From Clostridiaceae bacterium (GTDB lineage: Bacteria; Bacillota; Clostridia; Lachnospirales; Lachnospiraceae), in NCBI GenBank assembly GCA_009911305.1, contig QXXC01000012.1:37059-101058 (forward strand): a DNA stretch of 64,000 bases, in the 5' to 3' direction. This document shows positions 1 to 8,493 of the stretch, one piece after another (position 1 is the stretch's first letter; each line of letters begins with the position of its first letter). The notes under the pieces are model-generated. The model worked only from the letters and a program-made list of their open reading frames with translations. It had not been told where the DNA came from and searched no databases. The position numbers and the translations under genes are program-made.

Positions 1-85
1 CAAGAATTGGCTTTTTTGTAAAGGTTTGGTATGGGAATGGAGAGATTGGATCGTTGTTAAGGGGACAATGCTGTTCACGGGGCAA

Positions 86-142
86 TGTCATGATGTTGGG
101 GTCAAAAGGTATTTTGCCCCCTTTGATACCGGATTGCTCCGC
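86..142. repeat. Short intergenic repeat, copy 1
   Basis: This 57-nt stretch aligns without gaps to 51718-51774, with 49 of 57 identical positions by eye. Its core is a small hairpin: GGGGTCAAAA, a 4-nt loop, then TTTTGCCCCC. In the second copy the hairpin is kept with GGAGTCAAAA and TTTTGACCCC. Both copies are intergenic. It is most likely a dispersed palindromic repeat of this genome. Function is unknown. Confidence 0.65.
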
Positions 143-189
143 ACTTTGTGCTCCCGCAATCCTCGTGTCATTAATTTTAGCGAAATGAA

Positions 190-351
190 GTGTTGCGGGC
201 CGTGGATTATCGTGAGAAGGCCGCCGGCGCTTAGCGAGGTCTTTTCGAGCTTAGCGTCCGCTGCGCTTTTCTCCGAGCGGGAGCGGGGTTGCTTATGGAT
301 ATAGGAGCTGGCGGTGGCGGCCTTCTCACATCAAACCACGGCCCGCAATAC
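190..351. repeat. Long imperfect inverted repeat in the gene-free left end
   Basis: The arms at 190-225 and 316-351 are inverted copies with 31 of 36 positions matching; each contains the core GCGGGCCGTGG and GAGAAGGCCGCC. They enclose about 90 nt rich in CTTAGCG and GAGCGGGAG motifs. RNA from either strand would fold into a long stem. No T-run follows, so a simple terminator is unlikely. It may be a MITE-like or structured repeat element. The rest of 1-410 shows no credible gene. Confidence 0.5.
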
Positions 352-354
352 TAT

Positions 355-399
355 GCTCCCGGAAGCCCGCCCGGTCAGACGCGGCGAGCCACCGGGAGC
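355..399 (-). terminator. Hairpin downstream of the ornithine cyclodeaminase-family gene
   Basis: GCTCCCGG at 355-362 pairs perfectly with CCGGGAGC at 392-399, just past the stop codon of the minus-strand gene ending at 411. There is no clear U-tract, so this is only a candidate terminator. Confidence 0.3.
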
Positions 400-410
400 A
401 CATATCCCTG

Positions 411-1538
411 TTACTTACGTCCCAATGCCGGGACATCCCATAAATTCAACGATATTCCTATCCCCATCTCTTTTGCCTTCTGCCAGCACTCATACCCCCA
501 TGCGACATCATAGGTAGCCTGGCCGCCCTGGGCAAACAGCACAATCTGCCCCGGCTCCCGGCGCGCTCTTTCTTTTCCCGCGATTACTGCCCCCAAATCA
601 ATGATGTCATCGCGCTGGATTATGCCGTCATGTACATAATCAAACAAGCGTTCACCCATGCCATTGATTTTTTTGGACAGCGGATACCCCATCTCCGCAC
701 CCCATGCCTCATACATCTTAAAGTTATCGGTCACAACCCTGGCGCGCTTTGTGATGAATTCCTGATCCATATCAACGGTAGCAGGCAGGGAAACATATGC
801 CCCAGGTTTGAGCCAGCTCTCTTCGATTCTTGGATCCACCTTACCCGAGGTGGCGACATTAATCACATCTGCATCCGTTACCGCCTCCTCAATGCTGCGG
901 CAGAGGATGATATGCTTTACCTGCGGATAACGCTCTTCGATGATCGCCTTCATGCCCTCAGCCGCGGCAGGGAATACATCATAAATTTTCACTGTGTCAA
1001 TACCGGGCCTTGCGATCAGCAGGGACGGCAGGGACGAACGGCTGATTGCGCCTGCGGCGATCATCGCGCACACCCTGGAATCTTCTGCTGCGAGATAGCG
1101 GGCGCCTACGCCGGGGATAGCGCCGGTGCGGAACGCGCTCAGCAGATTTGCGCTCATCAGGGCAACCGGCGCGCCGGTGTCAGGATCATTGAGCATAACC
1201 ATCAGGATGGAACGCGGAAGACCCCTGGGAATATTTTCAATATTGGAGCCATACCACTTTTCACCGCAGATATGGAACCGCCCTCCCAGATAACACTCCA
1301 TAGTCATAAAACGGCGGTCCGGGCCATTGTGGGGCATGCCCGTGAAAGCCGGCTCATCCGGGAAGCTGAGCATCTGCCCATGGGAATTGTGGTTTCCGCC
1401 TCCCATAATATAATCGCCCTCTCCCATTAAGCGGTAAACCTCACTCATGGTGTCAACACATTTTGCCATGTCCTGGACACCTGCGGCGATCATGTCCTTC
1501 TCGTCTAAATAGAGGAAATCAATACGTGTGTCACTCAT
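411..1538 (-). CDS. Ornithine cyclodeaminase / mu-crystallin family protein
   Basis: This 375-residue protein belongs to the ornithine cyclodeaminase/mu-crystallin family. These are Rossmann-fold NAD(P)-dependent enzymes acting on amino or imino acids. Visible features are the family segment around SANLLSAFRTGAIPGVGARYLA (residues about 129-150), the nucleotide-binding half that follows, and an unusually long C-terminus ending YECWQKAKEMGIG. The length and tail match the longer subgroup that some databases name tyramine oxidase subunit B, a name of doubtful functional value. The start is supported by GAAGG 9 nt upstream. The gene has its own promoter (1628-1656) and lies downstream of an amino-acid symporter and an EamA exporter on the same strand, which suggests amino-acid or amine metabolism. 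The exact substrate is unknown. Confidence 0.8.
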   Translation of the reverse strand: MSDTRIDFLYLDEKDMIAAGVQDMAKCVDTMSEVYRLMGEGDYIMGGGNHNSHGQMLSFPDEPAFTGMPHNGPDRRFMTMECYLGGRFHICGEKWYGSNIENIPRGLPRSILMVMLNDPDTGAPVALMSANLLSAFRTGAIPGVGARYLAAEDSRVCAMIAAGAISRSSLPSLLIARPGIDTVKIYDVFPAAAEGMKAIIEERYPQVKHIILCRSIEEAVTDADVINVATSGKVDPRIEESWLKPGAYVSLPATVDMDQEFITKRARVVTDNFKMYEAWGAEMGYPLSKKINGMGERLFDYVHDGIIQRDDIIDLGAVIAGKERARREPGQIVLFAQGGQATYDVAWGYECWQKAKEMGIGISLNLWDVPALGRK

Positions 1539-1625
1539 CTTTTATACCTTCTTTCTTTGATATTTTTGAAGGAAAACGGCCAGGCCCAAGCGCTCCCGGA
1601 TGCGTCCTTCCATTTATTACAATAG

Positions 1626-1656
1626 TTATTATAATATAAATAATAATTGTTGTCAA
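1626..1656 (-). promoter_or_regulatory. Promoter with overlapping AT-rich palindrome
   Basis: Reading the minus strand, TTGACA (1656-1651), a 17-bp spacer and TATAAT (1633-1628) form a near-consensus sigma-A promoter for the ornithine cyclodeaminase-family gene. A 7-bp inverted repeat TTATTAT / ATAATAA (1626-1646) covers the -10 box and part of the spacer, a position suited to a repressor. Similar AT palindromes occur at 4226-4257 and 8426-8464, so the nearby ROK regulator is the likely binder (inference). Confidence 0.6.
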
Positions 1657-1731
1657 ACCCGTATTCCAAAACCGGTCGAATGTTACAGCCTGTCTGCCGT
1701 TCGTCCCATTTTTCTGCCCGTCTGAACAAAG

Positions 1732-2613
1732 TCAATGCGCGGGCTGCAACAGATTGCCGTCCAAAGCCACAAGAAGCACAGCGCCAAAGACAAATGCCAT
1801 GCCGAGCATGGTCCGTGCCGACAGGGGATCCCTGTATACCATCACGCTCACCACAACACTCGTAACAGGCTCCAGCATATTGATAAACGAAGCGGCGGCG
1901 GCGCCAATCCTGCGGATTCCCGCGGTCAGACAGACGAATGCCGTGAAGCTCCCCAGGCCGCATACCAGCAGCAGGATTGCCCATGCGCCTTTCGTCCCGG
2001 GCAGGGCCGCCTTCCCACTCACCGCTGAGATACAGGCAAACAAAAGAGCGCTTCCCATACTGGAGAAAGCCAGCTTCACCAGCAGCGGCAGATGGTTGAT
2101 ATTCCCTTTTTCGTTGGAAACGGTGTAAAACGCAAATGTAAGGCTGGACGCGGCCGCAAGTAAAATGCCGCCAGGCCGGACGGCCCCTCCCCCGCTGCTC
2201 CCGCCAATCAGCGCCATGCCGCTAATGGAGCAGGCAATGGCGGCTGCCTTAAACCGGGTCATCTTCTGCCCGAACAAAACCACCATAACCACAGATACTA
2301 CGGTGGGATAAAGGAAATGGAACACCGTAGCCAGCCCTGCCGGGATCCTCATACAGGCCAGGCTGAGTAAAAAGGTAGTGGCTCCCTGTCCCGCCGCGCC
2401 CAAAAACAACAGATGGCAAAGTTCCCCCGCGTTCACCCTGACACGGGTATGGGTTATATATAAAAGTGTAACGCTCATCAGGCATATGACGGACATTGTG
2501 TAAAACGTAAGACATTCCGCAGGAACGCCTGACAGCATCACGTATTTATTGCCTGTGGGAACCAGCCCAAACAGCAGCGACGCGCCGATTATGTACAAAC
2601 TTCCCAGTACCAT
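1732..2613 (-). CDS. EamA/DMT-family membrane transporter
   Basis: This 293-residue protein has about ten hydrophobic helices arranged as two EamA repeats, the layout of drug/metabolite-superfamily exporters. The first repeat begins SLYIIGASLLFGLVPTGNKY and the second follows VRPGGILLAAASSLTFAFYT. The ATG at 2613 was chosen because GGGAGG stands 6 nt upstream; a longer open frame to 2646 lacks such a site. It lies 78 nt downstream of the GltS-type symporter on the same strand, so the two are probably co-transcribed. DMT exporters often export amino acids or metabolites, but the substrate cannot be read from sequence. Confidence 0.8.
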   Translation of the reverse strand: MVLGSLYIIGASLLFGLVPTGNKYVMLSGVPAECLTFYTMSVICLMSVTLLYITHTRVRVNAGELCHLLFLGAAGQGATTFLLSLACMRIPAGLATVFHFLYPTVVSVVMVVLFGQKMTRFKAAAIACSISGMALIGGSSGGGAVRPGGILLAAASSLTFAFYTVSNEKGNINHLPLLVKLAFSSMGSALLFACISAVSGKAALPGTKGAWAILLLVCGLGSFTAFVCLTAGIRRIGAAAASFINMLEPVTSVVVSVMVYRDPLSARTMLGMAFVFGAVLLVALDGNLLQPAH

Positions 2614-2691
2614 AACATGCCTCCCAAAAGCCGCGGCGTGCGGCATCTCCCTTCCGGGGAGCCGGAATCCACCATGCGGCCAAACCCATGG

Positions 2692-4077
2692 TTACATCCC
2701 CTCCCCCTCTTCCAGGGCGTTATAGCCACCACGGCCTGCCAGAGGAACGCAACGGTACCACATCTTGCCAGCCACGCAGAAAAGGATGCTGGCCAGTACG
2801 CCTGCCAGCATAATACCGGCAACCAGCCAGCCCCGGCCATTGATTAGGGCAGCCGGAACCAGCGACCAGCAGAACACCTCGACAAAGCTCAGCCATGGGG
2901 ACATCGCCGTGTCCTCCGTGGTGTGCGACCGGTTTTCAGGGTCAACGATGCGCAGCAGTACAAAGCCAATCGCAAACACGCCTGTGGAATAGCCGAATAC
3001 AAAAATGGCGCGCTCAAACCAGCTCTTATCATTCATAAAGCAGCCGAAAGGAAGCATAACGAGGAACACGCAGAGCCAGCCGCCAAGGATGCCGATCAGC
3101 AACGGGCCCGCATATTCAACAATCACGGACACATTGATCTGAGACACCCCGAAAAATACCAGATAATCCGTTGCCGTACCGGAAATCCGGCTGGTCACAT
3201 CCCTGTCAATATAGTCATATACCCTGCTCTTACGGAACATCAGGAAAAAAAGCAGGGCAAGAATATAGGAAACGGTAAAATCCGGGATCCCACTTAAGAC
3301 AAACGGGCCCAGAAGCTTGATATTCAGCATATAGCCCCCGCCTGCCAGCGCCAAAACGATACAAAGCTGAAATGCCAGGCTGTCTAAGGATACGCTGTTA
3401 ATGGTTTCCTCTCCCAGGGGCTTTCGGTTCTCCCTTGGAATCAGTCCGGTGCGCAGATCGCCGGAGATAAATTTAAAATCCTTAATATAGGCGGTCCACC
3501 CCATTTTCGTTGCAATTTTGATGAAGATTAAGCCTCCGAAAATACCGGTCAGGATACCTGCCGTGGCAAAGGTCATTCCGAGATCGGCAGCCTCCGCCCA
3601 GCCCAGCGTCCCAAACGTATTTCCTACCGCAGCGGCAGTCCCATGGCCTCCGGTGAAGCCGGAAGCCATCAGGATGCCAAAGCCCGGGCTGACATCCGGA
3701 AACAAAGCCCGGATGAGCGTAAGCGTTAAGAAGATACCCACGGCAAACTGTAAAAAGAACGCCACATTGCGGAACATGGTAAAGCTTAAAACACGCTTCA
3801 CAGCACTATCCCCATTACCCTTTCCCGCTGAAAAGCCGTTGACCCCCACGACTGTAAAAATGAGGATAATCAACACGCCCGAATAAGACCCCACGCTGCC
3901 GGAAAATGGCAGCACATCCAGAAACTGTTTTCCCAGAAACAGGCCTAAAAATCCGGCAATCATACTGGCTGGCATAAAGAATTCCTGAAAGAACTTTATC
4001 TTTGCGCGAAGAAGCTGGCCGACCAGGATCAGTACAGATGCGATGGTCATGTCCATCAATAAATCATAAACCGACAT
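2692..4077 (-). CDS. GltS-family sodium/glutamate symporter-like protein
   Basis: This 461-residue protein with about 12 predicted membrane segments matches the GltS (sodium:glutamate symporter) family. The glycine-rich re-entrant segment GFTGGHGTAAAVG in the first half and the FFGVSQINVS region in the second are typical of that family. The first in-frame codon is TTG at 4083, but the ATG at 4077 sits 10 nt behind GAGGAGG and is preferred. The promoter at 4235-4263 drives it, probably together with the downstream EamA gene. Glutamate is the family's known substrate; a related acidic amino acid is equally possible given the ornithine cyclodeaminase-family neighbour. Confidence 0.8.
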   Translation of the reverse strand: MSVYDLLMDMTIASVLILVGQLLRAKIKFFQEFFMPASMIAGFLGLFLGKQFLDVLPFSGSVGSYSGVLIILIFTVVGVNGFSAGKGNGDSAVKRVLSFTMFRNVAFFLQFAVGIFLTLTLIRALFPDVSPGFGILMASGFTGGHGTAAAVGNTFGTLGWAEAADLGMTFATAGILTGIFGGLIFIKIATKMGWTAYIKDFKFISGDLRTGLIPRENRKPLGEETINSVSLDSLAFQLCIVLALAGGGYMLNIKLLGPFVLSGIPDFTVSYILALLFFLMFRKSRVYDYIDRDVTSRISGTATDYLVFFGVSQINVSVIVEYAGPLLIGILGGWLCVFLVMLPFGCFMNDKSWFERAIFVFGYSTGVFAIGFVLLRIVDPENRSHTTEDTAMSPWLSFVEVFCWSLVPAALINGRGWLVAGIMLAGVLASILFCVAGKMWYRCVPLAGRGGYNALEEGEGM

Positions 4078-4225
4078 AAACAAAACCCCTCCTCTTTTTT
4101 AGTTCCTGCAGGCAGCGTAGCCAGAGCGTTTGCTGCCTGCGGCTGAAACGGACGCTCCTGCTGCAGCAAAAGCTCCATTTTACATTGTGCAAAATGATAT
4201 AAAGTTATCCAGCGCCGAATATTTT

Positions 4226-4263
4226 ATATTAATTATTATAATATTAAAAATAATATTTGTAAA
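4226..4263 (-). promoter_or_regulatory. Promoter of the gltS-like gene with AT-rich dyad
   Basis: On the minus strand TTTACA (4263-4258), 17 bp, then TATAAT (4240-4235). The sequence around the -10 is a near-palindrome (AATATTATAATAATTAATAT) resembling the elements at 1626-1646 and 8426-8464. The intergenic span 4078-4417 otherwise holds only AT-rich DNA and the rightward promoter at 4358-4385. Confidence 0.55.
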
Positions 4264-4357
4264 TATATTTTTAAAAAAATATATAAAAATACAGGCCAGT
4301 CATACCGCATCCTTTTGTCAACCTGCACAATCTTCCATTTTATGCATTGATTTCTAT

Positions 4358-4385
4358 TTGAACAATCTCCGGGATATGGTATCAT
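4358..4385 (+). promoter_or_regulatory. Candidate promoter of the rightward FGGY kinase gene
   Basis: TTGAAC (4358-4363), a 16-bp spacer and TATCAT (4380-4385) precede the kinase start at 4418 by about 30 nt. The spacer is slightly short and the -10 imperfect. Confidence 0.45.
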
Positions 4386-4417
4386 GATTGTCAAATACCC
4401 AAGAAGGAGGTAACTAC

Positions 4418-5950
4418 ATGGCTGAAAAAGAATATATTTTAGCGCAAAATATCGGCGCCCTGGACTGCGCGGCGTCCCTGTTCTCCTTAAGCGGCGCCGA
4501 GGCCGCGAGTAATATGGTCCATTACTCTTACAGCAGCAATGACCGCGACTGGCGCTGGCAGTCCCCGGAAATCTGGTGGCGCGCCTTCTGCCAGAACTGC
4601 CGCACGCTTCTGTCCAATATTCCCAAAGATTCCGTCCGGATCGTTTCCGTCTGCGGCCAGATGATGTCCTGCCTGCCCGTCGATCCGGATATCCGGCCTT
4701 TAAGCGACGCGATCCTTTTTACGGATCGGCGTTCTGTAAACGAAGTCAAACAAATCCATTCGCTGCTCGGGGCAGATCGGATCTACGATATCACCGGCAT
4801 CTGCTTAAGCCATACCTTTTCTCTGTCAAAAATCATGTGGCTGAAAAAGAACCATCCCGATATTTACAGGAAAACCGCTTACTTTATCCAGTGTAAGGAT
4901 TACATCAATTACCGGCTGACCGGGCGGCTGGTCACGGATGAGACGGACGCCTCCTTCACCCAGATGTACGATCTCTACCGGCGCCAGTGGTCCGATGAAA
5001 TCCTCACTGCCTTTGGACTGGGCAGGGAGAAACTGCCAGAGGTGCTGCCCTTTGGCAGCATCCTGGGAAAGGTAACGCCAAAAGCCTCTGAAGAATGCGG
5101 CTTAAGCTGCGAAGCAACCGTCGTCCTGGGGGTCGGTGACGGGCGCGTGCCCGCCATCGGCTCCGGGGCCGTCCGCCCGGGAGAAGGCTGTATCTATCTG
5201 GGGAATTCCTCCTGGCTGTCCCAGGTAAGCCGTACCTCTGATCTTGACCCGGATCGCACCATCACCAAAACCCCCTATTTTAACGGCATGTACTTAAACG
5301 GAGGCGCCAGCCTTTCCGGGCGGCGCTGCGCAGACTGGTATTTAAATACCTTTTCCTATGGAGGAGAAAAACCCGGCGGCAGCGAGGCAATGGCCGATTT
5401 CCTTACCCGGCAGCTTCTTTGCTCCCCGGCAGGCAGCAATGGGGTCCTGTTCATGCCATATCTCCATGGCGAGCGCTCACCCTGGTGGAACAATGACGCC
5501 CGCGGCGCATTCATCGGCCTTTGCGCACAGCACAGCCACAGCGATCTCTTCCGCAGCATCCTGGAAGGAATCGCTTTCCAGCTAGGGCTTATCAAGAAAA
5601 GGACCGAGGGGATGGAGCCATTTACCAATATCTATCTGGCGGGGAACGGGTCTTTCCTGCAATGGCAGCAAATCCTTTCGGATGTCATGGAAACTGATAT
5701 CACCAGCTTCGCCGAATCAGGCAATGTCAAATGCATCGGGGCGGCCCTCATTGCCGGTATCGCCATCGGCGCTTACCAGGATTACTCCGAGATCGCCCGC
5801 TTCCATCACGATCAGGTGATTACCTCTCCGATCCGGCAGAATGTAAAGGTCTATCAGGAGCTTCTCCCGGCCTTTGAAGACTGCTATTATGCGCTGCAGG
5901 ATATCAACCGTCATCTCGGCCAGGTGGATTACAGCAAGCTGAAAGGCTGA
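4418..5950 (+). CDS. FGGY-family carbohydrate kinase with altered phosphate loop
   Basis: This 510-residue protein has FGGY-kinase architecture (two actin-like ATPase domains) and family length. The central GVGDGRVPAIGSG segment holds the expected catalytic Asp, and LYLAGNGSFLQWQQILSDV-type sequence lies in the C-terminal domain. The first phosphate-binding loop, normally DIGT near residue 10, reads NIGA (ILAQNIGALDC), losing both the Asp and the Thr. Nucleotide handling may therefore be weakened or altered. The start at 4418 has AAGGAGG 7 nt upstream. It is divergent from the gltS-like gene and convergent with the second FGGY kinase. The substrate is unknown; a xylulokinase-like sugar kinase is the nearest general guess. 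Confidence 0.75.
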   Translation: MAEKEYILAQNIGALDCAASLFSLSGAEAASNMVHYSYSSNDRDWRWQSPEIWWRAFCQNCRTLLSNIPKDSVRIVSVCGQMMSCLPVDPDIRPLSDAILFTDRRSVNEVKQIHSLLGADRIYDITGICLSHTFSLSKIMWLKKNHPDIYRKTAYFIQCKDYINYRLTGRLVTDETDASFTQMYDLYRRQWSDEILTAFGLGREKLPEVLPFGSILGKVTPKASEECGLSCEATVVLGVGDGRVPAIGSGAVRPGEGCIYLGNSSWLSQVSRTSDLDPDRTITKTPYFNGMYLNGGASLSGRRCADWYLNTFSYGGEKPGGSEAMADFLTRQLLCSPAGSNGVLFMPYLHGERSPWWNNDARGAFIGLCAQHSHSDLFRSILEGIAFQLGLIKKRTEGMEPFTNIYLAGNGSFLQWQQILSDVMETDITSFAESGNVKCIGAALIAGIAIGAYQDYSEIARFHHDQVITSPIRQNVKVYQELLPAFEDCYYALQDINRHLGQVDYSKLKG

Positions 5951-5964
5951 AGAATTGGGATAAA

Positions 5965-6002
5965 AAAGAACCTCCCGCATCGCCTTGGCAAGGAGGTTCT
6001 TT
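5965..6002. terminator. Bidirectional terminator between convergent FGGY kinase genes
   Basis: AAAGAACCTCC (5965-5975) pairs perfectly with GGAGGTTCTTT (5992-6002). A-rich sequence lies before the stem and T-rich after it, so it can stop transcription from both sides. Confidence 0.8.
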
Positions 6003-6047
6003 AAAACGTAAAAATTGAGGATGACGCTGGGCAGAACGGCCCCTCCC

Positions 6048-7568
6048 TCATAACAGGTGCATCAATTCCCTGTTCGCCAAATAGGCCTTATCAAAGACGG
6101 CGCGGTAAGGCTGATAGCTTTTGTGCCGCTTTTCACTGGGGGCATAGGTAACAGAAGGGCGTATCATCGGCTGCAGCGCCGCAAAATCTTTGAAGATGCC
6201 CACCCCAATCCCCGCCATCAGGGCATCCCCATAAGAAGCGCCTGCAGTGACTTTTGCCGTGTGGACAGGTTCTCCCAAAATATCAGCGATCATCTGCATC
6301 CAGACCGGGTTCTTCGTTCCTCCTCCCGTCGCCATAATCCGCAGCGGGAATATCCCGTTTTCCTTAAAAATATCGATATGCTGGGCAACGGAAAACGCGA
6401 TCCCCTCAAGAGCGGAGCGGTACATATGGTCGCGGGTATGGCGCAGCGTAAGGCCGATCATCAATCCCCGGGCGCCGGGATCGTTGATGGGGGTGCGCTC
6501 CCCGGCAAAGTATGGCAGAGTGACGAGGCCGCCGCTTCCCGGCGGGATCGCCCCGATCCGTTCCATCATCGTCTCATAGGCATTGATCCCCGTACGTTCC
6601 TCCAGTGCCAGGGCGTCCTGGTACAGGTGATCGCGGAACCATTTTGTCACTGTCCCGCAGTTATTCGTCCCGGCTGCAATACTGTACATATCAGGTACCA
6701 GATAGTCATTGCCCCGGATACGGTCATCGCTGACTGGATTTTTGGTACAGCAGTACAGAAACACAGAGGAACCTAACTGAAGCATCACATCCCCCGGATG
6801 GAGCACTCCTGTGCTGATTGCTTCAGAGGCGCTGTCCCCGGAGCCAACGATAACGGGCATTCCCATGGGAAGGCCCGTCGCCTTCGCCGCCTCCTCTGTC
6901 ACCGTCCCCGCCAGATCCGTGGCGGCCCGCCCCTCCGGAAGCTGATCCGGCCGGCAAAACAGCGGGCACATCTCTTCGCGTATCCGGCCGTCCGCGTGGT
7001 AAAGAGGACGCAGGGACGCGGTTCCAAGAAACCGGTCCAAAACAAAATTTCCCGTTAATTTAGCCGCCAGATACGAGGTTCCCGTCAGAAATTTGTATGT
7101 ACGCTTATGCACCTCAGGCTCATGATTTTTTATCCACAAAATCTTTGCGCAGACATCCCCGGAACAGATGGGCCTTCCGAAAAGCTCTCTCACCTTCTTC
7201 TCCCCATAATACTCCGTTAAAAATGCAATCTCCTCCTGGCTCCTGGAATCAATCCCATATAAAATCGCATTCCTCAGAGGCTTTACGTCCCGATCGACCG
7301 GCAGACAGCAGGCTCCCAGCGTACTGACACCCAGCCCCGCTATCAGCGTCCGGTCAATTCCCGCCTCCCCGGGCAGCCGCCGGCTGAGCGCACAGAGATC
7401 ACGCCACCACACCTGTTCGGCTTCGTGCTCATAATAGTTCGGCTTCGGATTCTCCATTCCGTGCTTTTCGGCTGCAAAGGCGACCATCCGGCCCTCAAAA
7501 TCAATCAGCACCCCCTTGCTCTCATACGTTCCAATATCAATCCCCATTAAATACCCTGTTTGTTTCAT
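6048..7568 (-). CDS. FGGY-family carbohydrate kinase (xylulokinase-like)
   Basis: This 506-residue sugar kinase has an intact N-terminal phosphate loop GIDIGTYESKG, the ATP-domain segment VIVGSGDSASEAISTG with catalytic Asp, and GGGTKNPVWMQMIADILG, the C-terminal FGGY-type signature. It phosphorylates a sugar or polyol with ATP in the cytoplasm; the substrate cannot be assigned. The ATG at 7568 follows AAAGGA and a stronger GGAGGAGG further upstream. It starts 24 nt after the BtpA/SgcQ-family gene, so both are probably one operon from the promoter at 8465-8493. BtpA/SgcQ proteins occur with sugar operons in other bacteria, which supports a carbohydrate role. Confidence 0.85.
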   Translation of the reverse strand: MKQTGYLMGIDIGTYESKGVLIDFEGRMVAFAAEKHGMENPKPNYYEHEAEQVWWRDLCALSRRLPGEAGIDRTLIAGLGVSTLGACCLPVDRDVKPLRNAILYGIDSRSQEEIAFLTEYYGEKKVRELFGRPICSGDVCAKILWIKNHEPEVHKRTYKFLTGTSYLAAKLTGNFVLDRFLGTASLRPLYHADGRIREEMCPLFCRPDQLPEGRAATDLAGTVTEEAAKATGLPMGMPVIVGSGDSASEAISTGVLHPGDVMLQLGSSVFLYCCTKNPVSDDRIRGNDYLVPDMYSIAAGTNNCGTVTKWFRDHLYQDALALEERTGINAYETMMERIGAIPPGSGGLVTLPYFAGERTPINDPGARGLMIGLTLRHTRDHMYRSALEGIAFSVAQHIDIFKENGIFPLRIMATGGGTKNPVWMQMIADILGEPVHTAKVTAGASYGDALMAGIGVGIFKDFAALQPMIRPSVTYAPSEKRHKSYQPYRAVFDKAYLANRELMHLL

Positions 7569-7592
7569 CCCAATCCTTTGCCTCCTCCGAAT

Positions 7593-8402
7593 CTACAGCC
7601 CCTCCCGGAATTCCCGCACGCGCTCCATAAAAGCGGCCACTCTTTTCGCGTCTACACAGTTGTGGAATTCCCCATCCTTTTTAAAGGCTGTCCCCACACA
7701 GGCGCCGTCGCAGTATTCCAGCTTTTCCCTGATATTCTCAACACAGCAGCCGGTATTGCACAGCACAGGAATCCCTTCCGCAGCCGCGCGCACCCTCTGA
7801 ATCAGAGCGGAATCTGCCTCTGTCCCCGCACTGTCCCCTGAAACGCACAGCCCGTCAGGGAAGCAGTGAAAAATGATTGATTTCGTAATCCGTTCAATAC
7901 TTCTTTCCGCCAGATACACATCCGATTCCGGGTTTACCTTAAATAAAAGCTTTACATGGCCAAGCCCCAGCGCCTTTTTCCGGCGCATCACGGCGGCAAT
8001 ATCCGTATCGATAATCCCGCCCTCCCCCACATAAGCCCCGGTAAAGGCGCTGCGGATAAAATCAGCGCCCGTTGCGGCTGCCAGATCCACCGACGCCATC
8101 GGATTGGAAACGATATTGACGCCAAAGGGAACCCGGATTTCCTCCCTCAATGCCCCGATGATATACCCCATTGCCGCCACCGTGACGGCAGAAACCCGTT
8201 TCTCATAAGGCAGGCTGAATTCATTCGCGATCAGAATCCCATCAACGCCTCCCTCCTGCAAATCATGAAGCTCCCGTCGCGCTTCCGCCAGCACTGTCTG
8301 GATCGTCGCTCCCGCCTGAAACAAAGGATCCCCTGGCAGCGCGCGCAAATGAAGCAGCGCAATGATCGGTTTCCTGACTCCGAACAGCGTTTCTGTCCAC
8401 AT
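7593..8402 (-). CDS. BtpA/SgcQ family protein
   Basis: This 269-residue protein matches the BtpA family (BtpA of cyanobacteria, SgcQ of E. coli), predicted TIM-barrel proteins of uncertain catalytic role. Family-type segments are IALLHLRALPGDP near the N-terminus, GVDGILIANEF, FGVNIVSNPMASVDLAAATGADFIRS in the middle, and VLCNTGCCVENIREKLEYCDGACVGTAFKKDG near the end. GGAGG stands 8 nt before the ATG. It is the first gene of a two-gene operon with an FGGY kinase. The inferred role is sugar or sugar-phosphate metabolism. Confidence 0.8.
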   Translation of the reverse strand: MWTETLFGVRKPIIALLHLRALPGDPLFQAGATIQTVLAEARRELHDLQEGGVDGILIANEFSLPYEKRVSAVTVAAMGYIIGALREEIRVPFGVNIVSNPMASVDLAAATGADFIRSAFTGAYVGEGGIIDTDIAAVMRRKKALGLGHVKLLFKVNPESDVYLAERSIERITKSIIFHCFPDGLCVSGDSAGTEADSALIQRVRAAAEGIPVLCNTGCCVENIREKLEYCDGACVGTAFKKDGEFHNCVDAKRVAAFMERVREFREGL

Positions 8403-8425
8403 AGCCTGTTCCTCCTGTCCGTTTA

Positions 8426-8464
8426 TTATTTATATTATTATATATATTATAATAATATAAATAA
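8426..8464. promoter_or_regulatory. 39-bp AT palindrome, probable operator
   Basis: Perfect inverted repeat: the 17-bp arms 8426-8442 and 8448-8464 are separated by 5 bp. It lies immediately downstream of the -10 box of the btpA/FGGY promoter, over the expected transcription start, a classical repressor position. The ROK-type regulator gene begins about 1.2 kb away on the same strand and is the natural candidate binder (inference). Confidence 0.65.
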
Positions 8465-8493
8465 ATAATACCTTCTTTCATCCCTGTTGTCAA
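8465..8493 (-). promoter_or_regulatory. Sigma-A promoter of the btpA-FGGY operon
   Basis: On the minus strand TTGACA (8493-8488), a 17-bp spacer and TATTAT (8470-8465). It is followed directly by the long palindrome and then the BtpA-family gene. Confidence 0.7.

Noticed and set aside
26..304. Open frame of 92 codons at the left edge
   Set aside because: It runs through the repeat at 86-142 and the inverted repeat at 190-351, has no ribosome site and a non-protein-like composition.
630..1430. Plus-strand open frame of 266 codons opposite the ornithine cyclodeaminase-family gene
   Set aside because: Antisense shadow of a clear family protein; no ribosome site and unnatural composition rich in His, Arg and Cys.
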